Below the pieces are notes generated by a model that was not told where the DNA came from, made no database searches, and saw only the letters and a program-made list of their open reading frames with translations. From the NCBI GenBank assembly GCA_914767715.1, contig OU612066.1, positions 24,776,283 to 24,840,282 of the forward strand: a DNA stretch of 64,000 nucleotides. Direction: 5' to 3'. Source of the DNA: Membranipora membranacea. Taxonomy: Eukaryota > Bryozoa > Gymnolaemata > Cheilostomatida > Membraniporidae. Position numbers and translations under genes: made by a program. Of the stretch, positions 12,694 to 26,040 are shown piece by piece. Each line of letters begins with the position of its first letter. Position 1 is the first letter of the stretch.

Positions 12694-13560
12694 GCTGAAA
12701 ACGAGATACAAAGATATCGTACACTTTTTCTATTGCGCATATGTATTTGATTGATTGTTCCAAGTATTTGTAATAGCCATTATAGTATACATTTAGTATT
12801 TTTCTGACTCCAATGGTCGTTATATCAACCGGCTAGGAAGGTGGTATAATGATGATTGATGTCTTTATTAATCAGCACTGTACTTTACTGTAAGCTGTGA
12901 TCTTGAGGAAGCTCTCAGTGTTTTTCAGGTTTTGGCTTTTTTGTTTAAGTGATTGATTATAATAATGAAGCTGAAGACAATGCTAATCTCTTACCCTTTG
13001 TACTGCTTAGCCTTCATCTGATTGGTTGTTCAATGATATCATTATGTAGATGGAGAGAACTGCGCATTTCCTGCTCCCACAAAATAAGAGGCTTAGAATA
13101 ATCATCAAGGCTTTTACCTCAATCAAGGATTTCTACTCCAATCACCTTTATTCACTGAAATTTGAGCAGATGGCAACTTAAGTTTTTGTTACATTGACGT
13201 AATCATTGGTTTTACTGTCAAGTGTTTATGGTTGGTGTTATGGTGGTAACCTTAGGTGTAAATAAGGACACTTATATCTTTGTCGCTTACAGTTTGAAAT
13301 GACATAATACTATCACAAATGAAGTATTGCACTGCCTACCATATCAGTTAAAACCAGTATATTCAGTGAGCGATTCTGACCATCCATTTTTTTACATCTC
13401 ACTTTATATTCACTAAAGCACTCATATTTTGTATCAATGCATTGAAAATAATAATTGAAGCCATATTATAGTGACATTGTGGAGGGGGTTGATTCTGATG
13501 GTACGGGTCAGATTCCCTTTCTCCCATCCCTATCCAGGTTGATAGATCACACAATTCTGA
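12694..13560 (+). repeat. 3' flank of the receptor unit (duplicated family)
   Basis: The block beginning with CTAGGAAGGTGGTATAATG and running through GTGATCTTGAGGAAG and CATTTCCTGCTCCCAC follows E7 in U3, U4, U6 and, inverted, U7, and occurs alone at about 14540, 16800, 6460 (inverted) and 35000 (inverted). It is probably 3' UTR plus downstream DNA carried along in each duplication. No coding sequence is seen. Confidence 0.6.
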
Positions 13561-14359
13561 TTATGTACATGTGCTCCAATTTGGCGCCAATAACATCATA
13601 ACAATTTGTTAACATTTATAAAAAAGAATATGATGTCATATGTAGGACTCTCATAAACAATGCCCTATCAATCAATAATGACTGATTTACATTTAGCGAT
13701 TTTTCTCAGTAAATATTTAGTATTCTTGAGAATCATCATAGCTACACATTCCTCAACTATATTTGACTCTGCTGATATAGTTTTGAAACCTAATATTCTT
13801 TTTTTAAAAGAAAATTAGATGTTAAAAGTCTAGGAGTACAATAATTTTCAGTTCAGTTTATAGTTAAATTACAGTGTCACAACGTTTGTCAAAGCAGGTG
13901 CACTGCATGATATTGATTTTCTAATGCGTTATCAATCAATATATCATTAATCATCATGCTTTACGTTATTAAATATGGCTCAACGTAGCCTGTCTTGACA
14001 AGACATGCTACGCTCGATGTAATAACTGGGATGTCAAAAGATATTAGGATATAGTTTTGAGCATTACAAATTGGTGAAAGTAAGTCGCATAGCAATTCTT
14101 TTTCCCATATTATTACTCCCCGCACAAGTTGACCACTGTAGATGGACTACCGAGTCTCTATAATTAATGCTGGATCTGAATTTCAGTTACTATCGTGGAC
14201 TGATTCATTATCGTCATACTGCACAGCAGCTCCTGGTTGTTGCTCAATGTTGGAAGCCATCAAAAAAATTAATGCACACATTGAAGTTCTTTCAGCTCGC
14301 TGACAATTATGAAAATGACACCAAAATAGCACATCAAAATCATCGGCAGTACAATTTTG
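13561..14359. other. No gene seen
   Basis: AT-rich sequence with only short frames and no domain signatures or splice-framed exons that I can support. Confidence 0.4.
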
Positions 14360-15200
14360 TGTCACAGTTATGCAACGCATGGCTGATTTTGTAGAATTTT
14401 TCTATCGTGATAATGATTAAGCTGAAAACACATACAAAGATAATTTACACTTTCTCTATTGAGCGTGTGCGTATTTGATTGATTGTTCGAAGCATTTGTA
14501 TTGGCCTATATGGTATATTTACTATAAATCCGACTTGCACGGGTCATAATATTATGATGATGATCGATATCTTTATTAATCCAGCACTGTACTATACTGT
14601 AAGCTGTGATCTTGAGGAAGCCCACTGTGTTTATCAGGTTATGCCTTTTTTGTCTAAGTGATTAATGATAATGATTAAGCTGAGTACAATGCTAATCCCT
14701 TACCCTTTGTACTGCTAAGCCTTCATCTGATTGGTTGTGCAATGATACCATTACGTAGATGGACAGGACTGCGCATTTCCTGCTCCCACAAAATAAGAGG
14801 CTTAGAATGATCATCAAGGCTTTTACCTCAATCAAGGATTTCTACTCTAATCACCTTGATTCACTAAAATTTGAGCAGATGGCATCTTAAGTTTTTGTTA
14901 CATTAACGTAAGCATTGGTTTCACTGTCAAGTGTTTATGGTTGGTGTTATGGTGGTAACCTGAGGTATGAATGAGGACGCTAATCTCTTTGTCTCTTACT
15001 GTTGGAATGGCATAATATTGTCATAAATGACCTAATGTATTGCCTACCAGATCAGTTAAAACCAGTATATTCAGTGAGTGATTCTGACCATCCATTTTTG
15101 ACATCTTACTCTATATTCACTAAAGCACTCATATTTCATATCAATGCATTGATAATAATAATTGAAGCCATATTATAGTGACAATGTGGAGGGGGTTGAT
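14360..15200 (+). pseudogene. E7 tail remnant with its 3' flank
   Basis: At about 14381-14420 the DNA reads DFVEFFYRDND followed by a stop, the last codons of exon E7, then a full copy of the E7 3' flank. There are no upstream exons, so this is the stub of a deleted unit between U3 and U4. Confidence 0.6.
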
Positions 15201-15430
15201 CTTGATGGCTTGTAATTAAAGGCGCATTTTTAGTAATTTTGTTGACATTTTCATCTCAACTATGTTTCTTCCAGCTGTGTCAATTACATAGGAAAAAATA
15301 AAATACAAGAGGATAAAGACAAGGAGTTTTTGGTGCATATGAGTTGTTTAATAAAATACACAGCTTCTTAAGAGAGCTAAGATGTTGTGGGAGAGCGTTG
15401 AAAATAATCGCAATATAAGAAGGTGTATAG

Positions 15431-15509
15431 TTGGTAATTGAATCCATGCTATGGCTGCTACAATCATTCATAATGATTGTAGCAGCCATAGCATGGATTC
15501 AACTACCAA
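15431..15509. repeat. Near-perfect palindrome, 38-bp arms
   Basis: Arms 15431-15468 and 15472-15509 are reverse complements with one mismatch (15437/15503) and a 3-base loop. The left end of an inverted copy of the U2-U3 intergenic region lies next to it. One arm matches a single-copy site at about 45306 (GTTGAATCCATGCT), so the palindrome arose by inverted copying of local sequence. Confidence 0.85.
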
Positions 15510-15539
15510 AACATGATTGTTAGTGACAACATTATTATC

Positions 15540-18404
15540 ACTATAACAATGAGGCCTGCAGACAAATATGCAACTGACTTTGGGGGACTTAAACTTTTCT
15601 ATTTGTTCCAGGATTGTAATGTATTTTAAATGGTTCAGAACAATCCACAATGCGTTATTATCGGAAAATGGGATTCAAAAATCAGCATTTTTTACCTGTT
15701 TCATAACAATGGTTTTTCTTGTTTTCCTTGTTCAAATCGGTGGATTATTAACATTGATCCAACCTGTGTTAACTGGTTTGTATATTTTGTTCCTCGAGGA
15801 GTGTATTTTGAGCTGATAATTGCACTTTGTAATATTATTAAGTCTCAGCCTTATTCAACAAGTTAAACCTCCAGTACGGGGTGGTATAGTACACTGAATT
15901 TTTTGTCCGATTGTTGGTTGGATTGTATTCTATGTACGGAATTCAAATCTGCATATCATTATGTGAAGGATAATGGTCCTAATATTTTTGAAGGTTTTCA
16001 AAAAAAATATCTGGTCTAAATGATTCCTTTATGATTTCTCGCAAAGGACAAGTTCTCAAACCAGGTAACCATGTCAGGGGGAGGGATCAGATTAGATTAA
16101 AAGGTTGACATTGTTGTATCAGTAAATGAGCATATTGTCTTCGAATAGTGGTATACAATTTTGTTAAAAGAAGTAACATTGATTAAGACAAGGTAATAGA
16201 ATAGAATTTTAAAACAAATATCAACTTGGCATTAGAAGCCACCAAGGTCTAAGAGGTGTGGAAACTGAAAATGAAAATGAAGTAAATAAAGACAGAATTA
16301 TTGCAAGACCTTGGCAACAACAGCCAACAAAGGGATGTGAGTAACCTGATATTTGGTACCGATGACTTTTCTATTTTATAGTCACCGTCAAACAGTAATA
16401 AGGAGGGAAAAAAACATTTACAACTAAATATACTTTGGGTTTGAAAGCATCGAATTTCCTTGTTTAACAGTGCAGTGATAAGGTAGATGCAGCCCTTTTG
16501 AATATCAGCTTTGTTATTGTAGACTAAATTAATCATCATAAAAATATAAACACACAAAAAATCATGCCTTGTTAGTTTTTGCATAGGCCCCAAAAATACA
16601 TCCAGTTATGAAGTGGATATCTGTAAAACTGTGGGGACAACAGCTTTGCTGCTACTCCCTCATCTAAAATGAACACCAGACTGTCTCTGCAGCTTAGCAA
16701 TAGAAATGACTCATTCTCAAGGCATTATCAATTCAGAATCCATATTACCTAATCCTAAACCTTTCACTGTTAGGTACCTAAACCTTTCTCTGTTAGGACT
16801 ATGGTATTATGGTATTCTAGGAAGGTGGTATAATGATGATTGATGTCTTTGTAATCCAGCACTGTACTTTACTGTAAGTTGTGATCTTGAGGACACTCTC
16901 GATGTTCATTAGGTTATACATTTCTTGTCTAGGTGATTTAAAATATTAATTAAGCTGAAGACAATTCTAATCTTTTGTTTACGTGATTAATTATAAGGCA
17001 TTGCTAATCTGCTACCCCTTTGTACTGCTTGGGATTCATCTCCTTGATTGTTCAATGTATATGAAGAAAATTGCGTATTTCCTGCTTACAGAAAATAAGA
17101 GGCTTCAAACAAATCTTATCAAGACAGGATAATATGGCATGAGGTAATATAAACCCTACAGGAATAAATGTACAAAATCGCTTTAAAAAAGGTGAAATTT
17201 GATTGAATGTTCAAATAAGAGTGATAATAATTCTTATTCTGAAGGAATGTGGCACCGCTAAACGTAATCGTATCTAGGACTAGTCCTTTCTCATGATTCA
17301 CGTAAATAATAAATAGCGATGTTTGTCCACTTTACTATTAAATAATCCTCTATCAAAAAGGCTAAGTACTAATGGAAGAGATTAGGATCAAATCCCATTG
17401 CTAGTGCATGCGCCTCCATTTTGGTAAGAAACAAAGGAATGAGGCAAGTATTACCACAAAAATAAGTTTGCCGATCCCAACCACTGACACTGGGAGAAAA
17501 TAGAAGTTTTTTTTGCCAATGATTGACAACAACAATCTCTGGTTCATTGTATAATATTTTATCACTGGCTGTCTAATCAAAGATCCTTATGAATAAATCA
17601 TTTATTTTATGTTTGTGGTGGCTTTTTTATCAACAAGGTTACACATTCACAATAGAAAAGATAAGTACCTTATTGCCACAAGGAAAAGATTAACCCTTGT
17701 ATCCTGTAGGATAAGTATTAGGTAATATGGATTTGAATTGATGATGCCTTGTGAATGAGTCATTTCTGTAGCTTAGCTGCTGGGAGGCAATCTGGTTTTC
17801 ATTTTAGATGAACCGTAGTAGCACAGCTGTTGTACCAACAGTTTTACAGAGATCCGTTTCATTGCCGGATGTATTGTTGGGGACTATGCACAGAATTAAC
17901 ATGCATGATTTTTATACCATTATATATATAACATATATCTTGATATTTTGTTCGATTTAGTTTACAACAACGATGCTGATATGCCAGCGGGCCGCATCCA
18001 CCTAATCACTTAATCAATTTAAACCCGTACCAGCGAGAATCACCTTCCATGCGAACCTGAAAAGGCACCAGAACGGCAAGCATTTGAATTTCCAGGAAAC
18101 CCGAAATGAAACCAAAGGGGTCACAAAAACTGTTGCCAAGGTGTTTCACCTATTTCTGTCTTTATCTACTAAAAAGAAGCATCTCTGCACCACCTAGACC
18201 TTGCTGGCTTCTGACGCCAAGTGAACATTAGTTATGGAATTTTATTCTATTGCCTTGTCTTCATCAATGATACTTCTGTTAACAAAATTTTTCTTCGCAC
18301 ATTGTGTGACTTATGGAAGCTCATTGATGTGACTAACTATTGTCAAAAAGCAGTTAAACTCATCATGATATAACCTTATATGAGCCCATTGATCATAATT
18401 TCAG
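15540..18404. promoter_or_regulatory. Inverted copy of the U2-U3 intergenic region; 5' flank of U4
   Basis: Reading down from 18404, block order matches 4928 upward: the shortened flank, the GTACCAGCGAGAATCACC region, the CAATGATTGACAACAACAATC block, the stray E7 3' flank (16790-17050) and the flank with CCTGCAGACAAATATG at 15556. It is thus a roughly 2.9-kb inverted duplicate. The flank next to U4 lacks the noncoding first exon. Confidence 0.55.
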
Positions 18405-21400
18405 GTTGTTCGTTTGGACTGCCAAATGTTTGCAGCGATAATAGCAATGTACGGAGTATTATCTGCTCAAGGTTTGTCATAATCCTGATTTATTTTGTCA
18501 TAATTTTGATCATTAATAACACTGATAAACACCATAAAAATGCAACAAAGAATAATTTTATGGAATTAAATAACAAATGTTGAACTATTATTTGCATGAC
18601 CTTATCATTGCCTAAACTATATAACTAAGATAACCCTGACAGTTCTTGTTCGATTCCCTTTATTCAACCTGTCCTGTGATGATATCATTTTCACCCAGTA
18701 AAATCTAATACTATCAAGAACCTCTGTGCCACCAAATGCTCAGACAAGTAATTGCAATGTTTTAGGTCTGCCGGTAGGAGGACTGACTGCAGAGGACACA
18801 ATTAACTTAGATAAAGCTGGTGTTTGCAGTTGGGATAACAGTAGTGATGGCAAGGGCTCTGACAAAATAAGATGCTGTGGAGCAAAGATTACAGGAGTCG
18901 AAAGCAAACCACAGTTTCATCAGATCCGGATTAAAGGTTCCTGTGACAACTGTGTTATCGTCTTTAATCATCGGAGTACTAACACCGGCTCATGTCTGTC
19001 GAACATAAGATAGTTAGTAATCCAGAGAATGGAACTTGCCTGGAACAGAGGGAATACTTCAGAGGCCAGATTGATTTACTGCTGTGGGTTGAAAACTGAG
19101 TCAAGGCTGAAATTATCATCAAATTTGCAGGTAAATGCTTATTGCAGGTTGGTTATGATCAAAAAATAAAGATTATGAAGTTAAGCCTAACTACCCTATT
19201 GATCAATTCCTCTATTCAGCTAGATGATTTCCTAGCAGTATCCATTTCCCATAATAGCCCTACATTCACTTACCAAGTATACCTTTCATCAGGTAAATCG
19301 TCTGCTGTGAAAATTTACCATATTGAATTCCAATGCATATTTTTACTGTTATTTCTTTCAGTATTTCCTGTGTTTCTGTTTGCAATGTCGGACTCTAATG
19401 GTAATATTGATGCCAGTCGCTACCCAGATGGATACATCACAGGAAAATATTGCAATAACACATCAAACAATCTTATGTAAGCTGGAGTTATTAATTTGTC
19501 TGTAGCAGGAACTGTGACTGTATACACAGATGCGACATAAGCGAAAGTTCAGAGACTCAATATGTTCAGTTCCGATATTGTTTATGATTTAACTCAACAA
19601 TCTGACAGCGATCTCCAAGTTGAGCTTTTTGGCCCTTCCAACATCACATAGCATTATCAACCAGAGCAGGGATATGATATGAAAGATGAATTGATCCATA
19701 TCAGGTATTTGGGTATGTATTTGTGTACTAATTATGTCCGAGGTGTCAATGGGCTTAAAAATCAATTTGATTGACTGGCGGCTGCACCCCTAGGATTTTA
19801 GTGTTATGTAGCATCCAAGGATTAGAGCGTTTGAAAAATTCCAAGATTGTGCAATAATTTACAACAACTTTATTTATCATCATTCCATGTTGCTATACCA
19901 TCATCATATTCTTACTCTACCATACCACAAATCTAATCATGATTGATTGATTTTTAGTGAGGTCTTGTAATACCAACAATGCAAATCTGAACATGCGAGG
20001 GTTAGAATGGGAAACTGATCGGAACTACAGAGCCTCTTGTCTGCATGGGTTTGAACTTCAGCACAAAGCTAACACATTCAGCTGCAACGATCGGCAATGG
20101 GACCCGCCACTGGAATGTATTGTTCAAAACTCGAGTGCTCAAACACACACAACAGAATCTTCCCTTGGCACAGGTCCAGCCTTTTTATCTGCACGGTGTC
20201 TGTTTCCCTTTACCGTCTTAATCTAACTAAAAGTTAAACTGAAAACCAAAATGTTTTTGACTGCTTGGACAAAATCATTGCATTTTCGTAGATCCGATTA
20301 TACAGAATATATTTCTGTAGATCTTTTTTATGACAAGCTAGAAGCTCTTTTTCACTCCAGTTGTCTTACAATTCCCAAGTGTAAAGCCATCATAAATAAA
20401 TTGACTTGCTTTCAGGGACAACTTACCACATAGATGGTGGAGATCAGAAGCCCCAAAGTCTAGAACAACAAACCACTGGAAGTAGACAAACCATGACTGA
20501 GAAAACAGTTACAACCGATTCAACAATTATATGTACTTCGTCTATAATATCCATTATTGGAACCACTCTGGGCTTATTGACCATCTTTGCAATGTTACTG
20601 ATCTGGTACTGCACTACAGTGAGGTAGGTGAATATGCCTAAGTAGATTGATAGGTTTTTGCAATGATCGTTCTTTGTGGCCGAAAAGTTGGAACTAAATT
20701 TAATCTAAAAGCATTGGAACATTATCTTGACAACAATTTTCATAGCATTGTGTTAATATTACAGTGTAATTTGGCCACTGTCATAAGGTAGTTGTAAGTT
20801 TAAGATGATTTTTTCATGGTATGTCTGCGCATTGATTGACATTGGTCTAATTTTTACAACTTACAACTTAAAGTTGGCTACCTTAAGTGGGAATCTAAAT
20901 AAAAAAAACGGGTGAGTAAATATTAGCTAGGCTTTAATGTTGAATGAATGAGTGTTCAATCATTGGCAAAATTGTTACCTTTTTTTCTGCGATTAATTTA
21001 CTCTTCTAGGGTAATTAAACCCTGAAGCTCACAGTGCAAGCTCTCAATAACTTGAAGTGATTAATATAAATTTGCCTTATATATATAAAACACAATATAT
21101 TATAAGGAAAGGTTAAAGATGTCCTGTAAGCAAATAAACCACCTGCGTGACGGAGCTGCTCTAACTATGCTAGCTCCAAGCTGTTCCAAATAATGCATGC
21201 TTTTACCCTTTGATTTTTGTTATCTAGGGTTAGATCTGAAGTGTCTGCAAACCAAACGATCATCGAAACGAGAACTCCCATTCAAGGTATGTGTCAGCTG
21301 TCCATGATTGATATGGTGCTTATTTTATGGTAATTTACAAGTCTAGGGGGCTCAGACTAGTTTTTTAGATTAAGCAAGAAGTACTCCTTGGTTTAAGTGC

Positions 21401-23817
21401 TTAAAATCACAACCGGGATCTGACAGGTAAATCAATTGTAACATCATTGCTACTACACAATCTAGCGTTGTAACACCAGCAACAATAAAGTGCCTCACTT
21501 TATTTGGATAATATAGTGTCCTGTCTAGGTTTACTATTAAGTCTATGGTTTAAACCCTTTCATTTGATTTGATTCAAAGAGACTAACAACCTCAATATTA
21601 GATAGATCAAACAGGTAGTTTGTAATTGGTCATTCATGATTTATTTGCAATTACAAATGCTTCAACACCAGGCCCCTAAAATGTAGATTCAGTTAAAAAG
21701 GCTTAAATTCCAAAAGTAATTGGGCTCATGAGAAAAATACTCCTATTCAAAAACATTGTTTTCTGAAAAGCAGTTCAGTCCGATTGCCTGCAATAAAAAG
21801 AATGGATGATGCGACTATTCAAATACCATTTTCTTTTCATACTTTTGTGATCTCTGCACCCCATCAGTTCTAGTAACCGATCAAGTTGTTTACCACGGAA
21901 ATAGTCTTCTGGACAGAGCCTGCAGGTACACCTGGGATTATTTTCATCCAGATATGAAAATATTCTTATCCCATCATAGCTGAACTCTTGACAAACGTCC
22001 CTGCAGTCATAATACGACTTTATAGTTTCTGTTCGAGCCAACCAAAACATGTCTAAAAATAAAATACAAGGATATTTTACTGTTGAACAACAAAATCTGA
22101 AATCATTCACTCAGGGAGTGTAAGTCCTTAAACTACTTGTGTAAGACCACTGCAAACAGATTTACAAGTTTCAAAAGGGTTTTAGCAAAGAACTCAATAG
22201 GTCTGTATCATCTCTCTCATATCAGGGATAAATCAATTGTTCATATTTAAAATCTTTCAACAAATATTTACAAATGTAGACACAACGCAAAGAATCTTGA
22301 TGACCTCTATGGTCAAAATCAGGACTTAATTTGAAATGACCCTACCGTCATCATGTAAATACTATATTTGATGTTTAAGGTCCTAACGTTATCATGAGCC
22401 GCCAACTCTAACAATCTTCATGATTTTCATACATGGCTCTTAGATTTTCAGCCCAAACACATTTTACTTGGAGACTCACCTGGTCTTTCATTGTACGGTC
22501 GTTTACATGTCCGGACTGGGTTTTTTATTAATATATAGTCTCTAGCATGAATAGATGGAGTGATTACAAGAGTAACCACTAATATAAGACCTGCTCCTCT
22601 CATTATTAATCAAAGCTGCAGCTATAGATAGTAAATGCTTCTTGTCTATGATTGACCCAAACAAGTTATGATTCACTGTATCTCTTGTCATAACATTTAT
22701 ATAATTGGTGTCTAATCCTTGGTCGTCACTAATACCATGCAATGATCTAGTTGTTGTGGTTTTGTGAAGATGCTTACGCATTTGTGGCTGAAAAGTCAAG
22801 TATCTCAACTGCCCTCAGAAACACCTTGATTATGCCAAATATCATGAAAATACAGAGTTTAATGATGCATTGAATCATTTGGATATGGTGGTGCGACCTG
22901 AATACATACCTTACAACAAAAATTCTACATATTTGTCTTGCCCTTATGTCAGTGACTTATACAAGAAGTTGTATGAAAGTGGGCATTTTACTACTTGCAA
23001 GGTTAGGCGCAGCATAAGTTCCTGCTGTCATATAATTTTTGTGTAAAGGGAATGGTGTGAATAGCTGCTACTGTTGAACTATAGAAATGTTGATCATAAT
23101 AATCTTGTAATTTTCATACCAATGTATTATTTTATTTGACTTAGATGGCGATAAAGCTGCCGACGTGACAGAAGGGAACATTGATTCTGTGTCAGATTAT
23201 GAAGTGATCGAGCGAACTGATCCTTATCTGGACTACTGTGAGATAAACGAGTACGACACAATGAGCAATCTGAATCCGAGTCTCTCTCAGTCTGACTCAG
23301 AAGAAACTTCAAGGAGTAAATCACCTGATGTTGAGTGTGAACACAGATTAACCTCACAAAAGACTTCATCAGATTTATTGGGATCGAATTCCTGGGAAAT
23401 CAGTAAGAGAGGCATAGTTTTGCATAAAAAACAGGTTTCAAATTTCCCGAGCAAAAAGAGCCCTCGTTTCAGCTCGAAAAGAAAGATACCCACAACACCT
23501 CCAATTCCTTGCTAGGGGATCGAGGATTGAGAGTTTTCTCCGAAAGGCAACAGACAACTGAAGCTGAGTTGCGCAGGAATAATTCCATAGAGCATTGTGA
23601 AACCTTACATAAGGTAGTGCAACCTGTTTTGTTAACAATTCCTAAAATATCTCCCAGTAACACATCACTTCCAAAATGTTCAGATAACTCTGCCCCGAAA
23701 CTAGCTCATCCACAATTGGGTGCAAGCTGTGATTCGGAGGACGCTCTTAGTGTTTATCGAGTTTATACACTTGATAACGATGATTTTGTAGAATTTTTTT
23801 ATCGTGATTATGATTAA
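18405..23817 (+). pseudogene. U4: complete but inactivated receptor gene
   Basis: All seven exons are present: E1 18405-18471 (ATG 18426, giving the signal MFAAIIAMYGVLSAQ), E2 18766-19130, E3 19362-19712, E4 19958-20173, E5 20416-20623, E6 21228-21286, E7 23145-23817. E2 has a 1-base deletion near 19008 and a CGA-to-TGA-type stop near 19098. E3 has two TAA stops near 19478 and 19538. E7 has TAG at about 23513 plus a 1-base loss, after which the normal C-terminus (SVYRVYTLDNDDFVEF) reads to 23817. The sushi exon E4, TM exon E5 and the ITAM core are undamaged. Splice sites are intact. U4 is closest to U7. It carries the intact antisense gene N4. Confidence 0.85.
21775..22603 (-). CDS. N4: small secreted eight-Cys protein, nested antisense in U4 intron 6
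   Basis: Exon A 22480-22603 (ATG at 22603-22601, donor GTGAGT) and exon B 21775-22052 (acceptor ATTTTTAG) join in phase 1 to 133 aa. The signal is MRGAGLILVVTLVITPSIHA. The mature chain has TCK, CRDVCQEFSYDGIRIFS, CTCRLCPEDYFRGK, GC and FYC. It is nearly the same as N7, and fully open although the surrounding receptor gene is dead. Confidence 0.82.
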
Positions 23818-24350
23818 TTTTAAAGCGAGATACGAAGATATCTTAAACTTTTTCTATTGCGCATGTGTATTTGTTGAATGTTCCAAGTATTTGTAACGGC
23901 CATGATAGTATAAATATTTACTATGATTCTGGTTCCAATGGACGTAATATCAAACAGCTAGGAAGGTGGTTTAATGATGATTTATGTCTTTATTAATCCA
24001 GCACTGTATTTTACTGTAAGCTGTGATCTTGAGGAAGCCCACTGTGTTTATCAGGTTATGTCTTTTTTGTTTAAGTGATTAATGATAATAATTAAGCTGA
24101 AGACAATGCTAATCTTTTACCCTTTGTACTGCTTAGCCTTCATCTGATTGGTTGTTCAATGATATCATTACGTAGATGGAGAGAACTGCGCATTTCCTGC
24201 TCCCACAAAATAAGAGGCTTAGAATAATCATCTCAGCTCTTACCTCAATCAAGGATTTATACTCCAATCGCCTTTATTCACTGATATGTGAGCAGATGGC
24301 ATCTTAAGTTTTTGTTATATTGACGTAATCATTGGTTTCACTGTGAAGTT
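23818..24350 (+). repeat. 3' flank of U4
   Basis: Copy of the duplicated E7 3' flank, ending at about 24350 where it breaks off into unrelated DNA containing two TGACGTCA-like palindromes (24420-24445). Confidence 0.55.
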
Positions 24351-24779
24351 TTTTTTGGCATTTCTCAATCCACATGACCAAAGAAGTCTAAACCCAAAAT
24401 TTGGCGGCGTTACGCCATGACGTGACGTCATGACGAGACGTCATGACTCAACAACAAGTCAAAACCTATTGTCACTAACGTCCATATTGAAGGGCATTGC
24501 AAGTTCTTGGAGCAAAAAATGCAGTTAATACATAAAGACTACCCTTATATCATCCAGCCATAACAACAATAATGTTCAATGGTTGATTTGACTTGAATAA
24601 AATCGGCATTCAAATTCATATATTGATAGCTAAACCTTAAGTGTTGACAATGCTATAAAGATAGTGAGCTGTGTCAATTGCTGTCCAAGGTGGAGAAATG
24701 TGATTACCCTAGTGCCCTCACTAGCCCAGTGCTGACCAGTATTGATGAAAAAAAATTGATGTGCCAGTTGAATTTTGAA

Positions 24780-25259
24780 TCATCTTACTCCTAAACTAGT
24801 CAATTTTTTGACTAAAATGCCCCTTTGTTGTACAAAACGATGTATAAATATGTGAAAACAGTACTCAGAACGCAATATCTTTCCTGCTAGGGGCATCCTC
24901 CAAAGCCTTGGTGAGGGCACTACGCATTCATTTTGAACCAAATAAAATTTCCGTGTTGGAGAAGAGGTATAATAAGAATGCCCATCATTGAGTTTTCCAG
25001 AGGCAGGCTGTAAACTCAATATTCTTTTTGCCAGGCTATCTTCAAATAAAATATATATTGAGTGAACAATTGCATGGGAACTCCCTACAAACAAGTTCCA
25101 TATCAAAATCTCTACTCGAATTGAAATAAATGCCTCATGAATACAGAGGAAAATCCAACCATTTATGGTTTTTTGCCTGATATATTTCTGTACCAGATTT
25201 GGCGTAGTAGTATAAGTCTCTAAAATCCAGTCATTTTGGTGCATTTTACAACAGTTCAC
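24780..25259 (-). other. Uncharacterised 159-codon open frame
   Basis: This open frame is long for AT-rich DNA and starts MNCCKMHQNDWILETYT. No family is recognised, it has no clear signal peptide or TM segment, and no splice-framed neighbour exon is evident. It may be a relic of a mobile element inserted between U4 and the duplicated block at 25320-25560. Chance is possible. Confidence 0.2.
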
Positions 25260-25319
25260 AAGCTGGCTTATTAATTCCTGTCTGTTATTATAGAGCTTTC
25301 CTTCTCTAGTACTTGCATT

Positions 25320-26040
25320 GCTAAAGCTAAGTAGTCATGCAGGACTTTAGATAAGGTTTTAATCAAGTTGTTGGAACTCTAAAAATTATTGACAAATATT
25401 ACCACAGAATTAAGTTTAGCCCTTCTCATTTTACGTCAACACACCATGTAACTGTGGAAAGAACGGTACCATATCTCTTTGTATCTTAATACGTTTTTTT
25501 TTGTCACAAGCTGTTTGGAGACCCTCATGAATAAATTATTAATCCTGTCTTAGTGGTGGTTGTTTTTCAAGAGGGTTACCTATCAGAGTGGGAGAGATAA
25601 GTACACAATTTCCACAACGTAAAGTTATGTAAATCAAAGAGATTTTCTGTTGTGCTAAGCTGCATTGAGACACCCTGGTCTTTATTCTAGATAAAACAGG
25701 AATCAGCACAGATTTTGGACCCAAGTTTTACAAAGACCCTTCTCGGTCCAAGAGAGTGGTTTCGCTATTATAGACTAAAAAGCCATAATTCTTTATCATG
25801 AAAAATTTTATATATATATATGTGTTGTTATTTGGAGAGCGATATCAGCAACAAAAATGACTCATTCACGAGGCATCATCAATTCAAATCCATATTACCT
25901 AATCCGCATACGAAAGCATACAGGTTTAACTTTTCCCTGTGGCAATTAGTTACTTATCTTTTCTACTGTGAGCTGTGTTACCCTGTTGATAAAAAAAACC
26001 TACCACTAACATAAAATAAATGATTTGTTCATGAGGATTA
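25320..26040. repeat. Duplicated intergenic blocks
   Basis: About 25400-25530 (with CACACCATGTAACTGTGGAA) recurs at about 49600-49700. About 25540-26030 is a degraded copy of the receptor 5' flank block seen at 5620-5900 and 32320-32600. No gene is seen. Confidence 0.5.

Noticed and set aside
18380-18583. Frame beginning MSPLIIISGC repeated upstream in U2, U4 and U6
   Set aside because: It crosses the E1 acceptor and is in a different frame from the conserved signal; joining it to E2 gives an early stop. Its conservation reflects the duplicated DNA.
24415-24450. CRE-like enhancer (TGACGTCA repeats)
   Set aside because: Palindromic motif is present, but it is far from any first exon and not repeated in other units.
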